Source of the DNA: UBA8529 sp964390565
GTDB taxonomy: Bacteria; Bacteroidota; Bacteroidia; Bacteroidales; Tenuifilaceae
DNA: 64,000 nucleotides
Direction: 5' to 3'
NCBI GenBank assembly: GCA_964390565.1
Contig: CAYMII010000014.1
Coordinates: forward strand, 1 to 64,000
This document shows positions 8,809 through 16,708 of this stretch, piece after piece. Below the pieces are notes generated by a model. That model made no database searches and was not told where the DNA came from. It saw nothing but the letters and a program-made list of their open reading frames with translations. The translations under genes were made by a program, and so were the position numbers. Each line of letters starts with the position of its first letter. Positions within the stretch are counted from its first letter, which is position 1.

Positions 8809-9312
8809 ATGAAAAAATTAGGTTTCATCGTTGTATTAATTTCATTTTTCGCATTTGCTTCTAATGCACAAGCTCCACTTGCTAAGGGTGGCAAACAGTT
8901 AAACGCTGGTGTTGGATTCTCAGGCTGGGGTGTTCCTATTTATGCAGGAATGGATTTTGGCATTGCCAAAGATTTTACCATTGGTTTTGAAGCATCGTTT
9001 AGATCATATAACCAAAAATGGGGGAATGAGAATTTTAGAAGCACAATCTTTGGTTTCTCTGGTAATGGTAACTATCATTTCAACTCATTACTTCAAATCC
9101 CTAGTCAATGGGATGTTTATGCAGGTTTAAACCTTGGCTACTATGTTTGGAATGTATCATCGGACTACCCAGGTGATGGTGCTTCAGGACTGGGTTTAGG
9201 TGCTCAAGTTGGTGCTCGTTACTTCTTCAAAAACAACTTCGGTATTAATCTTGAATTTGGCGGTGGTAACGCATTCTCAGGTGGGAAATTTGGTATTACT
9301 TATATTTTCTAA
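8809..9312 (+). CDS. Small outer-membrane beta-barrel protein
   Basis: 167 residues with a clear signal peptide (MKKLGFIVVLISFFAFASNAQA, cleavage near 22). The mature part alternates polar and aromatic/hydrophobic residues in strands of about ten residues rich in Gly, Tyr, Phe and Trp (LNAGVGFSGWGVPIYAGMDF, GNGNYHFN, VGARYFFKNNFGINLEFGGG), and ends in the aromatic TYIF that is typical of BAM-recognised barrels. An eight-stranded OmpX/Opa-like fold is plausible. Function unknown. It has its own promoter and a strong bidirectional terminator. Confidence 0.8.
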   Translation: MKKLGFIVVLISFFAFASNAQAPLAKGGKQLNAGVGFSGWGVPIYAGMDFGIAKDFTIGFEASFRSYNQKWGNENFRSTIFGFSGNGNYHFNSLLQIPSQWDVYAGLNLGYYVWNVSSDYPGDGASGLGLGAQVGARYFFKNNFGINLEFGGGNAFSGGKFGITYIF

Positions 9313-9326
9313 TAATTTTTGAAATA

Positions 9327-9366
9327 AAAAGAAATCCTTACCAACCGGTAAGGATTTCTTTTTATT
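9327..9366. terminator. Bidirectional terminator
   Basis: The perfect inverted repeat AAAGAAATCCTTACC / GGTAAGGATTTCTTT has a 4-base loop, an A run before it and a T run after it. It lies between the convergent genes ending at 9312 and 9380 and can serve both. Confidence 0.9.
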
Positions 9367-9379
9367 TTGTCATGTTATC

Positions 9380-9538
9380 CTAAGATTTTTTGCAACCAAA
9401 TCTTGCGCTATATCTCCTTCGTGCCTCTTCTGGATCTGCTCCTGCTTCGATATAAATAACTGTCCTGAGATTTATTACAACTGCTTGTAATTTAGATAAA
9501 TCAGGCGTCTTGGTTGAAAGCGGTTTCTTTTCATACAT
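9380..9538 (-). CDS. Small conserved-looking protein of unknown function (52 aa)
   Basis: From the ATG at 9538 the product is 52 residues, starting MYEKKPLSTKTPDLSKL and ending RRYSARFGCKKS. A TTG at 9565 would add nine residues but the ATG has a purine-rich GAAGAG stretch ahead of it. The middle reads VVINLRTVIYIEAGADPEEARRRY: a short beta-like segment followed by a basic helix. The protein is strongly charged and soluble. I recall short Bacteroidota proteins of the TPDLSKL...ADPEEAR type but no function. The shared terminator and intact frame support a real gene. Confidence 0.6.
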   Translation of the reverse strand: MYEKKPLSTKTPDLSKLQAVVINLRTVIYIEAGADPEEARRRYSARFGCKKS

Positions 9539-9706
9539 AAATTTCTCTTCTAGTTTTTGACACAATTGTTTATAAAGGTAACTCCAATAATCGGTTTATT
9601 TACACCGTTTAAGAAATAATAACTTAAAATAAATCAATTAATTAAGAAAAAAAACGATAATGTCAATAATAAAGCCTACATTGCACCCATAATTTAAATT
9701 CACATT

Positions 9707-9898
9707 ATGAATAAAGGAACAGTAAAATTTTTTAATGACGAAAAAGGTTTTGGATTCATTAAAGACGCAAATTCTTCAAATGAGTATTTTGTACATTCAT
9801 CTGGACTAAAAGACAGTATTAGAGAGAATGATGAAGTTACTTTCGATTTGCAAGAAGGTAGAAAAGGATTAAATGCAGTAAATGTTAAACTAGCATAG
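9707..9898 (+). CDS. Cold-shock domain protein
   Basis: 63 residues forming one complete cold-shock domain: KGTVKFFNDEKGFGFIKD contains RNP1 (KGFGFI), and EYFVHSS is RNP2. The ending GRKGLNAVNVKLA is the usual last strand. These proteins bind single-stranded RNA/DNA and act as RNA chaperones. It is monocistronic with a strong hairpin terminator 30 bases downstream. It is one of two cold-shock paralogues here (the other ends at 44709); this one is more acidic and lacks the usual KWF (it has KFF). Confidence 0.93.
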   Translation: MNKGTVKFFNDEKGFGFIKDANSSNEYFVHSSGLKDSIRENDEVTFDLQEGRKGLNAVNVKLA

Positions 9899-9927
9899 TC
9901 TAATCGACAAAATCATTTAAAATTTTA

Positions 9928-9957
9928 AATCCCGCCATTGGCGGGATTTTTTTGTTT
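9928..9957 (+). terminator. Terminator of the cold-shock gene
   Basis: AAATCCCGCC-ATT-GGCGGGATTT followed by TTTT. The stem is GC-rich and perfect; it may also serve the convergent gene ending at 9964. Confidence 0.9.
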
Positions 9958-9963
9958 TAAAAC

Positions 9964-10449
9964 CTACTTAATCTCTTTCAAAATAAAGTAAACCACGTTT
10001 TTTATTCCTTCATCAAAGCTGGCACAGCCCATTCTCGCATCCTGATTGTAAAGTGGAATCAGAGTATAGTTGTCGAGGTGAAATTCTAAAGTCAACTTTT
10101 TAGATGTTCCTTTTACATCAGGCGATAGCTTGCCGCTTGCTAAGGTTGTAAAAGTAATTTTATCAAGATTTTCTTTGATAGAGCTGTCATTACGACGAAC
10201 CTCTAATGCTGTGCAATGCGTTTTAATAATTAGTTTCTTCTGATCTTTTTTCATCACATAAATTGTCAAACCATACGTTTCAATTGTGGTGGTCGACATC
10301 GGCTTAACTCCAGCACATGATGTTTCATAGTAGTATTCTTTACCATTATAATCGACTTTCCCTGAATAGCTATTGGTATTTTGTGCCACTAAACTATTGG
10401 TTATCCCTGCAATAGCAAGAACCCAAGTTAAAGCAATAATCTTTTTCAT
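9964..10449 (-). CDS. Secreted protein of unknown function
   Basis: 161 residues with a signal peptide (MKKIIALTWVLAIAGITNSLVAQ). The mature domain has a YSGKVDYNGKEYYYETSCAG opening and three cysteines (in ETSCAG, KTHCTAL and MGCASF) that could form a disulfide in the periplasm. Predicted content is mostly beta strand. No lipobox. I do not recognise the family. It converges with the cold-shock gene and lies upstream of, and divergent from, the response regulator at 10658. Confidence 0.7.
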   Translation of the reverse strand: MKKIIALTWVLAIAGITNSLVAQNTNSYSGKVDYNGKEYYYETSCAGVKPMSTTTIETYGLTIYVMKKDQKKLIIKTHCTALEVRRNDSSIKENLDKITFTTLASGKLSPDVKGTSKKLTLEFHLDNYTLIPLYNQDARMGCASFDEGIKNVVYFILKEIK

Positions 10450-10589
10450 TCTGCTAATTTTAAATTAGTAAAAATGTGTAGTAACGTTAATCATTTTTAT
10501 AGGGTACCAAGTATCGTGCCATGTAATTATCCTCATTAATAAATCACATTGAGCATATTTTTATAAACGTTATTAATTTAAAGTTATGC

Positions 10590-10597
10590 TATATTTG
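10590..10597 (+). promoter_or_regulatory. -7 promoter box of the response regulator operon
   Basis: TATATTTG matches TAnnTTTG exactly, 60 bases before the ATG at 10658. A matching -33 element is not clear. Confidence 0.45.
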
Positions 10598-10657
10598 TAT
10601 AATTAGTAGCATAAAAGGTTTATTAACCACTTGGTAACCAGATAATTTATTTTTAAC

Positions 10658-11335
10658 ATGAAAATTTTAATTGTAGAGGATGAGCCAAAGGTTGCTAAAT
10701 TCGTTAAAAATGGGCTTGAGGAGAACCTATACGATGTTGATGTTGCTAACGATGGACTTAAGGCCGAGAAACTTGCCAATGCACATAAATACGATTTGTA
10801 CGTTGTTGATATAATTATTCCTCATATAAATGGTATAGAACTTTGCAAAAGGCTTAAAAAGCAAAATCCAAACATACCCGTTCTAATGCTCACCGCATTA
10901 GGAACAACCGATGATAAACTTAACGGTTTCGATGCTGGTGCAGACGATTATCTTGTAAAGCCTTTTGAGTTTCGCGAGTTGCTTGCTCGAATTAAAGTAT
11001 TGCTAAAAAGGGCAAACATATCGGTTGAGACCCTAAGCCGTTTAGCTTTTGAGAATTTAGAGCTCGATCTCGATAAAAAAGTGGCTATTCGTGGTGGACA
11101 GGAGATAAAACTTACAGCCAAAGAGGTTAAACTGCTTGAATATTTTATGCGCAATAGGGGCAAAGTGCTATCGCGCAATGAGATTGCTGAAAAGGTTTGG
11201 GATATCAACTATGAGTTCGATACCAATGTGGTTGATGTTTACATCAACTTTTTAAGAAAAAAAATCGAGAAGGGCTTCGATAAAAAGTTCATCCACACCC
11301 GTGTAGGGTTGGGTTATATTTTTGGCGACGAATAA
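10658..11335 (+). CDS. OmpR/PhoB-family response regulator
   Basis: 225 residues. Receiver domain 1-118 with the acidic pocket E7-D8, phospho-acceptor D51 in LYVVDIIIP, and the Lys in VKPFEF. Winged-helix DNA-binding domain about 128-223 with KLTAKEVKLLEYFM, SRNEIAEKVWDINYEFDTNVVDVYINFLRKK split over the recognition helix, and THRVGLGYIF. It forms an operon with the histidine kinase, whose ATG begins one base after this stop. Targets are not evident; candidates are the divergent secreted protein and its own operon. Confidence 0.95.
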   Translation: MKILIVEDEPKVAKFVKNGLEENLYDVDVANDGLKAEKLANAHKYDLYVVDIIIPHINGIELCKRLKKQNPNIPVLMLTALGTTDDKLNGFDAGADDYLVKPFEFRELLARIKVLLKRANISVETLSRLAFENLELDLDKKVAIRGGQEIKLTAKEVKLLEYFMRNRGKVLSRNEIAEKVWDINYEFDTNVVDVYINFLRKKIEKGFDKKFIHTRVGLGYIFGDE

Positions 11336-11336
11336 G

Positions 11337-12707
11337 ATGAAGATTCGCACAAGGCTTACGCTCCAGTTCTTGCTTATCGGTGCTGCAATTATGATTGTTG
11401 CATCGTTATCCATTTATTTCTCATCAGCCAATTTTAGAGCAGAAGATTTTTATTCACGTCTCGAAAAAAAGGCAAGTATCACTGCAAAGCTCCTAATAGA
11501 AGTTGATGCAATAAATGCCGAAATTCTCCGAGAGATTGAGCGCGATAATCCAATCAATCTTCCAAACGAAAGAATTATAATCTATAGCCTTAAGGACTCT
11601 ATACTCTATAGCTCCGATGAGCAGGAAGCACTTTACATACCTAAAAGTTTTTTGAAAAGGATAAAAACTGAGCGCAATGTGCGTTTTACTCAAGGAGAAT
11701 ACGAGATTGCTGGTTTGCTCTACGCTGAACAGACAGAAAGGGTGGTTGTAATTGCTGCTGCAACTGATATTATTGGATTTATTAAACTCTCAAATCTTCG
11801 AATAATACTTTTGGTAGTATTCTTATTTAGCCTGATCCTTTTTTCTTTTGCAGGATGGTTTTACTCCGGTCGCTCGTTACGACCAATTTCCTCAGTTATT
11901 ATGGAGGTTGAGAATATCTCGTTTCCGAGTATAAATCTGCGTGTTAGCGAGGGTAATGGTACCGATGAGATTGCTATGCTTGCAAAAACATTCAATAAAA
12001 TGCTTGATAGGCTTGAGGTGGCCTTTCAAACCCAAAAAGATTTTATCTCCAACGCCTCACACGAGCTGAGAACACCGCTAACAGCCATTAACGGGCAATT
12101 GGAGGTTTTATTGATGAAGGATCGCTCTTCTGTTGACTATAAAAAAGTAATTGAATCTGTTTTAGAGGATATTAAGAATATCATCGACTTATCCAATAGG
12201 CTGCTACTTTTAGCCCAAACAAGCAATGTTGATGTAAGTATTAAGAATCAAAGCGTACGAATCGATGAGATAATTCTACAGGCTGCCGACGAGATTAAAC
12301 GAGTGAATAGTAGCTATAATATCCATCTTTCTTTTGCTGAATCATTCACCGATTCTGAACAGATGGACGTATTAGGCGATGAATCGCTCCTTAAAACGGG
12401 TTTTGCCAATATTATCGAGAATGCTTGTAAATACTCGTCTGATCATTCAGTCAACGTTGGTATTGAGTTTAATCAAGGACGAATCGTTATTAACTTCTCG
12501 GATAAAGGGATTGGTATAAGTAGCGAGGACTTAGAGCAAATATTTGAACCTTTTCATCGTGGTACAAACGCCAAAGCGTTCGCATCTGGACATGGAATTG
12601 GACTTTCACTTGTTCATCGGATAATAAAGAACCATAACGGTATAATTCAAATTGCTTCAGAGCTTGGAGAGGGTACTAATGTGCAAGTAGAGTTACCCGT
12701 GGTTTAG
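11337..12707 (+). CDS. HAMP sensor histidine kinase, partner of the upstream regulator
   Basis: 456 residues from the ATG at 11337, one base after the regulator stop; the frame extends upstream to a TTG but that would overlap the regulator. Helix 1 about 8-29, periplasmic sensor about 30-152, helix 2 about 154-177, HAMP about 178-232, HisKA with SNASHELRTPLTA (H242), and HATPase_c with N box IENACKYS, DKGIGIS and SGHGIGLSLV. The periplasmic part (DERII-type beta core: NERIIIYSLKDSILYSS) resembles the sensor of RprX/ArlS-like kinases. It is a classical two-component sensor. Confidence 0.94.
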   Translation: MKIRTRLTLQFLLIGAAIMIVASLSIYFSSANFRAEDFYSRLEKKASITAKLLIEVDAINAEILREIERDNPINLPNERIIIYSLKDSILYSSDEQEALYIPKSFLKRIKTERNVRFTQGEYEIAGLLYAEQTERVVVIAAATDIIGFIKLSNLRIILLVVFLFSLILFSFAGWFYSGRSLRPISSVIMEVENISFPSINLRVSEGNGTDEIAMLAKTFNKMLDRLEVAFQTQKDFISNASHELRTPLTAINGQLEVLLMKDRSSVDYKKVIESVLEDIKNIIDLSNRLLLLAQTSNVDVSIKNQSVRIDEIILQAADEIKRVNSSYNIHLSFAESFTDSEQMDVLGDESLLKTGFANIIENACKYSSDHSVNVGIEFNQGRIVINFSDKGIGISSEDLEQIFEPFHRGTNAKAFASGHGIGLSLVHRIIKNHNGIIQIASELGEGTNVQVELPVV

Positions 12708-12743
12708 CAAATAAAACCTTTTATTGTCTATCACAAATTAGTG

Positions 12744-13805
12744 CTATTTCGCCCTTAAATACTGCTTAGGCCATTCTATTTCATCGCCAAGTTCTTTTGC
12801 CGCTTGTAGCGCAAAATAAGGATTTCGAAGCGATTCACGAGCTATAAGAATCAGGTCAGCTTTTCCGCTCTGTAGTATGTCCTCAGCTTGCTGCGCTTGG
12901 GTAATTAGTCCAACTGCGCTTGTCATAATGCCTGAATCTCTTTTAATCTGTTCAGCATAAGGAACCATGTAACCTGGACTAACCGTTACCTTAGCGTTAT
13001 GTACCATACCGCCTGCGGAGGTATCGATTAAATCAACCCCTTTTGTTTTTAAAATCGATGCCAATTTTGAGGAATCTTCAACATTCCAGCCACCATCAGC
13101 CCAATCGGTTGCCGATAGGCGAACGAATAGCGGAAGGTTCGATGGCCAAACGCTCCCTATGGCATCAACAATATCGAGAAGTAGGCGTATCCTATTCTCG
13201 AAGCTGCCACCATACATATCAGTGCGATGATTGCTTATTGGCGAGAGGAACTGGTGAATTAAATAGCCATGAGCAGAATGTATATCTAATAGCTGATAGC
13301 CCGCCTTCAATGCGCGCTGCGCAGCATTCTTGAAACCTGTAATTACTTTTTTAATCCCTTCTGTATCTAAGGCTTCGGGAGCATCATCGTCGGGGTAGAA
13401 TGGGAGTGGAGATGGGGCAATGGTTTTCCAGCCACCGTTCTCTTTTGTTAGCTGTTTTCCACCTTCCCAAGGGCGAGCGCAGCTGGCTTTACGTCCAGCA
13501 TGAGCAAGTTGGATACCTGCAATGGCTCCCTGTTGTTTAATAAACGAGGTTATTCGTTGCAACATTTCTATGTGATCATCATTGTATAGCCCTAAATCGC
13601 CCGGAGTGATTCGCCCTTCGGGCGAAACGGCCGTTGCTTCCTGAATTATTAGCCCAGCACCACCTGTGGCACGACTCCCAAGGTGAACCAGATGCCAATC
13701 ATTGGCAAATCCATCAACAGCCGAATACATACACATAGGAGAGATGGCAATTCTATTTTTTAACGTAATCTCTTTGATTTTAAGCGGACTAAATAATTTT
13801 GACAT
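12744..13805 (-). CDS. namA: NADPH dehydrogenase, Old Yellow Enzyme family (YqjM/NamA type)
   Basis: 353 residues forming one FMN-binding TIM barrel. Diagnostic of the YqjM branch: SPMCMYSA with the redox-tuning Cys (C25) and Tyr (Y27), DIHSAHGYLIHQFLSP with the substrate-binding His pair, and R residues in SNHRTD and GGSFENR for FMN. The C-terminal LILIARESLRNPYF binds the FMN phosphate. The family reduces activated C=C bonds of enals, enones and nitro compounds using NADPH, often as a detoxification or oxidative-stress enzyme. Convergent with the kinase at 11337, 36 bases apart. Confidence 0.92.
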   Translation of the reverse strand: MSKLFSPLKIKEITLKNRIAISPMCMYSAVDGFANDWHLVHLGSRATGGAGLIIQEATAVSPEGRITPGDLGLYNDDHIEMLQRITSFIKQQGAIAGIQLAHAGRKASCARPWEGGKQLTKENGGWKTIAPSPLPFYPDDDAPEALDTEGIKKVITGFKNAAQRALKAGYQLLDIHSAHGYLIHQFLSPISNHRTDMYGGSFENRIRLLLDIVDAIGSVWPSNLPLFVRLSATDWADGGWNVEDSSKLASILKTKGVDLIDTSAGGMVHNAKVTVSPGYMVPYAEQIKRDSGIMTSAVGLITQAQQAEDILQSGKADLILIARESLRNPYFALQAAKELGDEIEWPKQYLRAK

Positions 13806-13948
13806 AGTAGCAACTGTTGATTTAATTTATAACTCAAAAACGTTTCAGCATTAAAATTGTTGAGAATTATTGAGAAATTAACCATCTCAAATTATTCTTA
13901 AACTTTGGTAGCGAACTTCAAATGGCGATAACTATAATCAATCTGTAA

Positions 13949-15355
13949 CTATAGGTTCGGCTTTAAGAATTTCTCAATTGAATGGAACAAATCGTTATGC
14001 AGAATAGGTTTCGTAAGATACCCATCAAACACACTGCCAAACCTATCCTTTTCAATTTCAAAGGCATAAGCAGTTTGAGCAACTATAGGTAATTTAGGGT
14101 TAATTGATTTTATCAGTTGGGCTGCAGTGTACCCATCCATTATGGGCATTTTTATATCCATTAAGATAAAATCAACGGAGCTATTATTCTGACATATCTC
14201 AACAGCCTCTTGCCCGTTATTGGCATAAATGATATCGTAGCCGCTATCCGATAGGATCTCGTTAAGGTATTGAAAGTTTACATATTCATCTTCAGCAATA
14301 AGGATTGTTTTAATGGTGTGTTGTGAGGGTTTTATGATGCTTCTACTTTGCTCCGTTTGCTCAGCTGAAATGGGAGTTTTAATAGTAAACGTTGAGCCTA
14401 TATTGATCTCTGATTTGAGTTCTATTGTTCCATTTAAAAGGTGTGTATATGCTTTAATTAAAGATAAACCAAGCCCGTTTCCACCGTAGCTGCGGTGGAT
14501 ATCGAGTTCAACCTGACGGAATGGTTCAAAAATGGTGCTTTGCATCTCGGCTGATATGCCTATACCAGTATCGGATACTGAGAATTGAATGTTGTTGTCA
14601 ATTAGCTGACAGTAAACCTCAACTTTTCCTTTATGCGTAAACTTAATAGCGTTATCGATAAGGTGGTAAATAATCCGTTTGAACTTCTCGACATCGGTGG
14701 TAATTTGTATGTGCTTAGGTATTTGGTTTATAATCTCGAATGATAAGCCCTTTTCCATTGCTCTTGACGAGAACTCCTCAATAAGGCTATCGATAAGGTC
14801 TAAAATCCCAATTCTGGAATAATGTACCTCCATTTGATTGGTGCTGAGTTGCGCAATTTCAATAACATCAGTAATAATCTCAAGCAGCTTATGGCTGCTG
14901 CTTGTAATCATATTTGTGTAAAGCTTTAGCTTTTCAGGATCTTGATTTGGACGCGTTATTATGTTCGAGAAGCCAATAATTCCGTTGAGCGGTGTTCTAA
15001 TCTCGTGAGATATATTTTGGAGAAATGAAGTTTTTAAACGACTACTTTCCTCTGCGGCCTCTTTAAGGATTTTGAGCTCTTTGTTCTGTTTCTCGAGCTC
15101 TTCGTTTCGTTGTTTTATTATATTATCGGCTGTTGATACTCTTTTTAGATGTTTTCTAACTAAAATGAAAAGTAGGAGAGATGTTACCAGTACGTAGAAA
15201 AAACCCTTCGTAATACTTATTGTTGCTATAATCTTATAGTCTAACGCTAAGCTCTCTACAAACCTATCGGAAAATAGAATCCATGATATACCAATAATGA
15301 AATATAAAATGGTGATCCTGTATTCAAATCTTATTTTATTAAATACCGGAATCAT
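13949..15355 (-). CDS. Membrane hybrid histidine kinase with receiver and no separate sensor domain
   Basis: 468 residues. Two transmembrane helices (about 12-29 and 43-66) with only a short periplasmic loop, a coiled coil (75-108), HisKA with NISHEIRTPLNG (H117), HATPase_c (N box YHLIDNAIKF, DTGIGIS, GGNGLGLSL), and a receiver (about 348-465) with AEDEYVN, LMDIKMPIMDG and LTKPI. The lack of an input domain suggests membrane or short-loop sensing, or control by a partner protein. No output regulator is adjacent. Receiver sequence is close to those of the kinases at 1456 and 34477. Confidence 0.92.
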   Translation of the reverse strand: MIPVFNKIRFEYRITILYFIIGISWILFSDRFVESLALDYKIIATISITKGFFYVLVTSLLLFILVRKHLKRVSTADNIIKQRNEELEKQNKELKILKEAAEESSRLKTSFLQNISHEIRTPLNGIIGFSNIITRPNQDPEKLKLYTNMITSSSHKLLEIITDVIEIAQLSTNQMEVHYSRIGILDLIDSLIEEFSSRAMEKGLSFEIINQIPKHIQITTDVEKFKRIIYHLIDNAIKFTHKGKVEVYCQLIDNNIQFSVSDTGIGISAEMQSTIFEPFRQVELDIHRSYGGNGLGLSLIKAYTHLLNGTIELKSEINIGSTFTIKTPISAEQTEQSRSIIKPSQHTIKTILIAEDEYVNFQYLNEILSDSGYDIIYANNGQEAVEICQNNSSVDFILMDIKMPIMDGYTAAQLIKSINPKLPIVAQTAYAFEIEKDRFGSVFDGYLTKPILHNDLFHSIEKFLKPNL

Positions 15356-15616
15356 TTTGCTGGAATTATTATTAATATTGGTAATCCCTCAAATTTTTTA
15401 CAATATAAAGCAATATAAAGAAAAAACGAATTCTTATTCGCTTATTATTGAAATATCGAATTTAAGCCTTTGACTTAACTTGTGGTTGGACTTTAATGCT
15501 AAAAGTTATGTAAATTGACTTTTAAGTTATAGAAAAAATGAAACCAAGTAGGGTATTTTTTAAATCGTAATCCAAATGCAAACATGCGCCAGCAGACGCG
15601 TGCGAACATAAGGTAA

Positions 15617-16534
15617 TTAGTTTCGGTATCGCATCATTATTTTGTGCGTATTCGATGTCTTTTTGTGATAATACACGATTTTTTTATCAACGGTTAACGT
15701 TGGGGCTTCTATTAGATTTGAAACTTTAGCGGAAAATAAAACTTTTGGAATTGAAAACTTCGATGTAGTGTCGCTTCTGACTGACACGCATATTTCAAAA
15801 AGTGTATTCGCAGTTATTTGCCCTTTTAAGTAACGTGTGAAGTATAGCTCCAAATTATCGCTACTTATGCAAGGTGCATAGTAAATGTAATCTGAGTTGT
15901 TGATGTTTTGTAATATAGATGAAGAGTTTGCAAGTTTAGTAAATGATAAATCCTCGTTTTTTTTAGCAACTCCTATCTGTGTTTCGCATGGACCTTGACA
16001 ATTTGCATCGTCGAAGCGTGCATTATTGAAGTACAAATATTGCCCATCTAAGCTAATTCCGTGGTCCATTACCAGCCAGCCGGGGGTTGACATATTAAAA
16101 TTGCCTTGTACTCTAGCAATATTGCTGACACTCCCGCTGCTGAAAGTCCCTGTAAACAGATTATTCAATTCGGTAGGGTAATTCCTGGTTGATGTCCAGT
16201 AAAAATTTCCATTCGAATCCATATCAGCAACAGCATCAAGGTGTGGCGTTGCTGTTTGGTTTGTTCCTGTAAGCTCTCCTACAAAATTGAAGGTAGAATC
16301 ATTAACACTTGTGGCATAGTATAACTTGGTGTTAATGCCATCGTTCAGGTTATTAAAGAATAGGTAGTTTTTGTCGGGCGACAGGAATGGTTCCATTGCA
16401 TCAAACGATAAACCATTAATGGTAACCATTTTCTCGGCACCAAACGAAGGGTAAATAGGATTTGTATCGTCATCATTTGATGAGCAAGAGATGACCATTA
16501 AAGAGAGTAGTAATATGTATGAGTTTATTCTCAT
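15617..16534 (-). CDS. Lipoprotein with PD40/WD40-like beta-propeller repeats
   Basis: 305 residues. A lipobox LLLSLMVISC17SSNDDD marks a lipoprotein with an acidic +2 to +6 linker typical of surface-exposed Bacteroidota lipoproteins. The mature part holds repeated PD40-type blades: EPFLSPDKNYLFFNN, PHLDAVADMDSNGNFYWTS, GISLDGQYLYFNN, PCISSDNLELYFTR and APTLTVDKKIVYYHK, each with a DG/DN turn and paired aromatic residues. This is about five blades of a TolB-like propeller. Role is probably binding of protein or glycan at the surface; the ligand is unknown. Confidence 0.8.
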   Translation of the reverse strand: MRINSYILLLSLMVISCSSNDDDTNPIYPSFGAEKMVTINGLSFDAMEPFLSPDKNYLFFNNLNDGINTKLYYATSVNDSTFNFVGELTGTNQTATPHLDAVADMDSNGNFYWTSTRNYPTELNNLFTGTFSSGSVSNIARVQGNFNMSTPGWLVMDHGISLDGQYLYFNNARFDDANCQGPCETQIGVAKKNEDLSFTKLANSSSILQNINNSDYIYYAPCISSDNLELYFTRYLKGQITANTLFEICVSVRSDTTSKFSIPKVLFSAKVSNLIEAPTLTVDKKIVYYHKKTSNTHKIMMRYRN

Positions 16535-16708
16535 TGGTGATTTTTATGATGTAAAGTTAGCAAGTTAGTTAAAATAAAAAGGCAAGGATTAACTACGCCG
16601 AACTCCCTACGGTTGGTTGCAAATCCGCGCCAGCAATGGACGTTGTCTTCGGCTCCTAAAAGCTTAATTCCAGTCTTTTATATAACGGTTTATCTCTTTG
16701 AAATCAAA

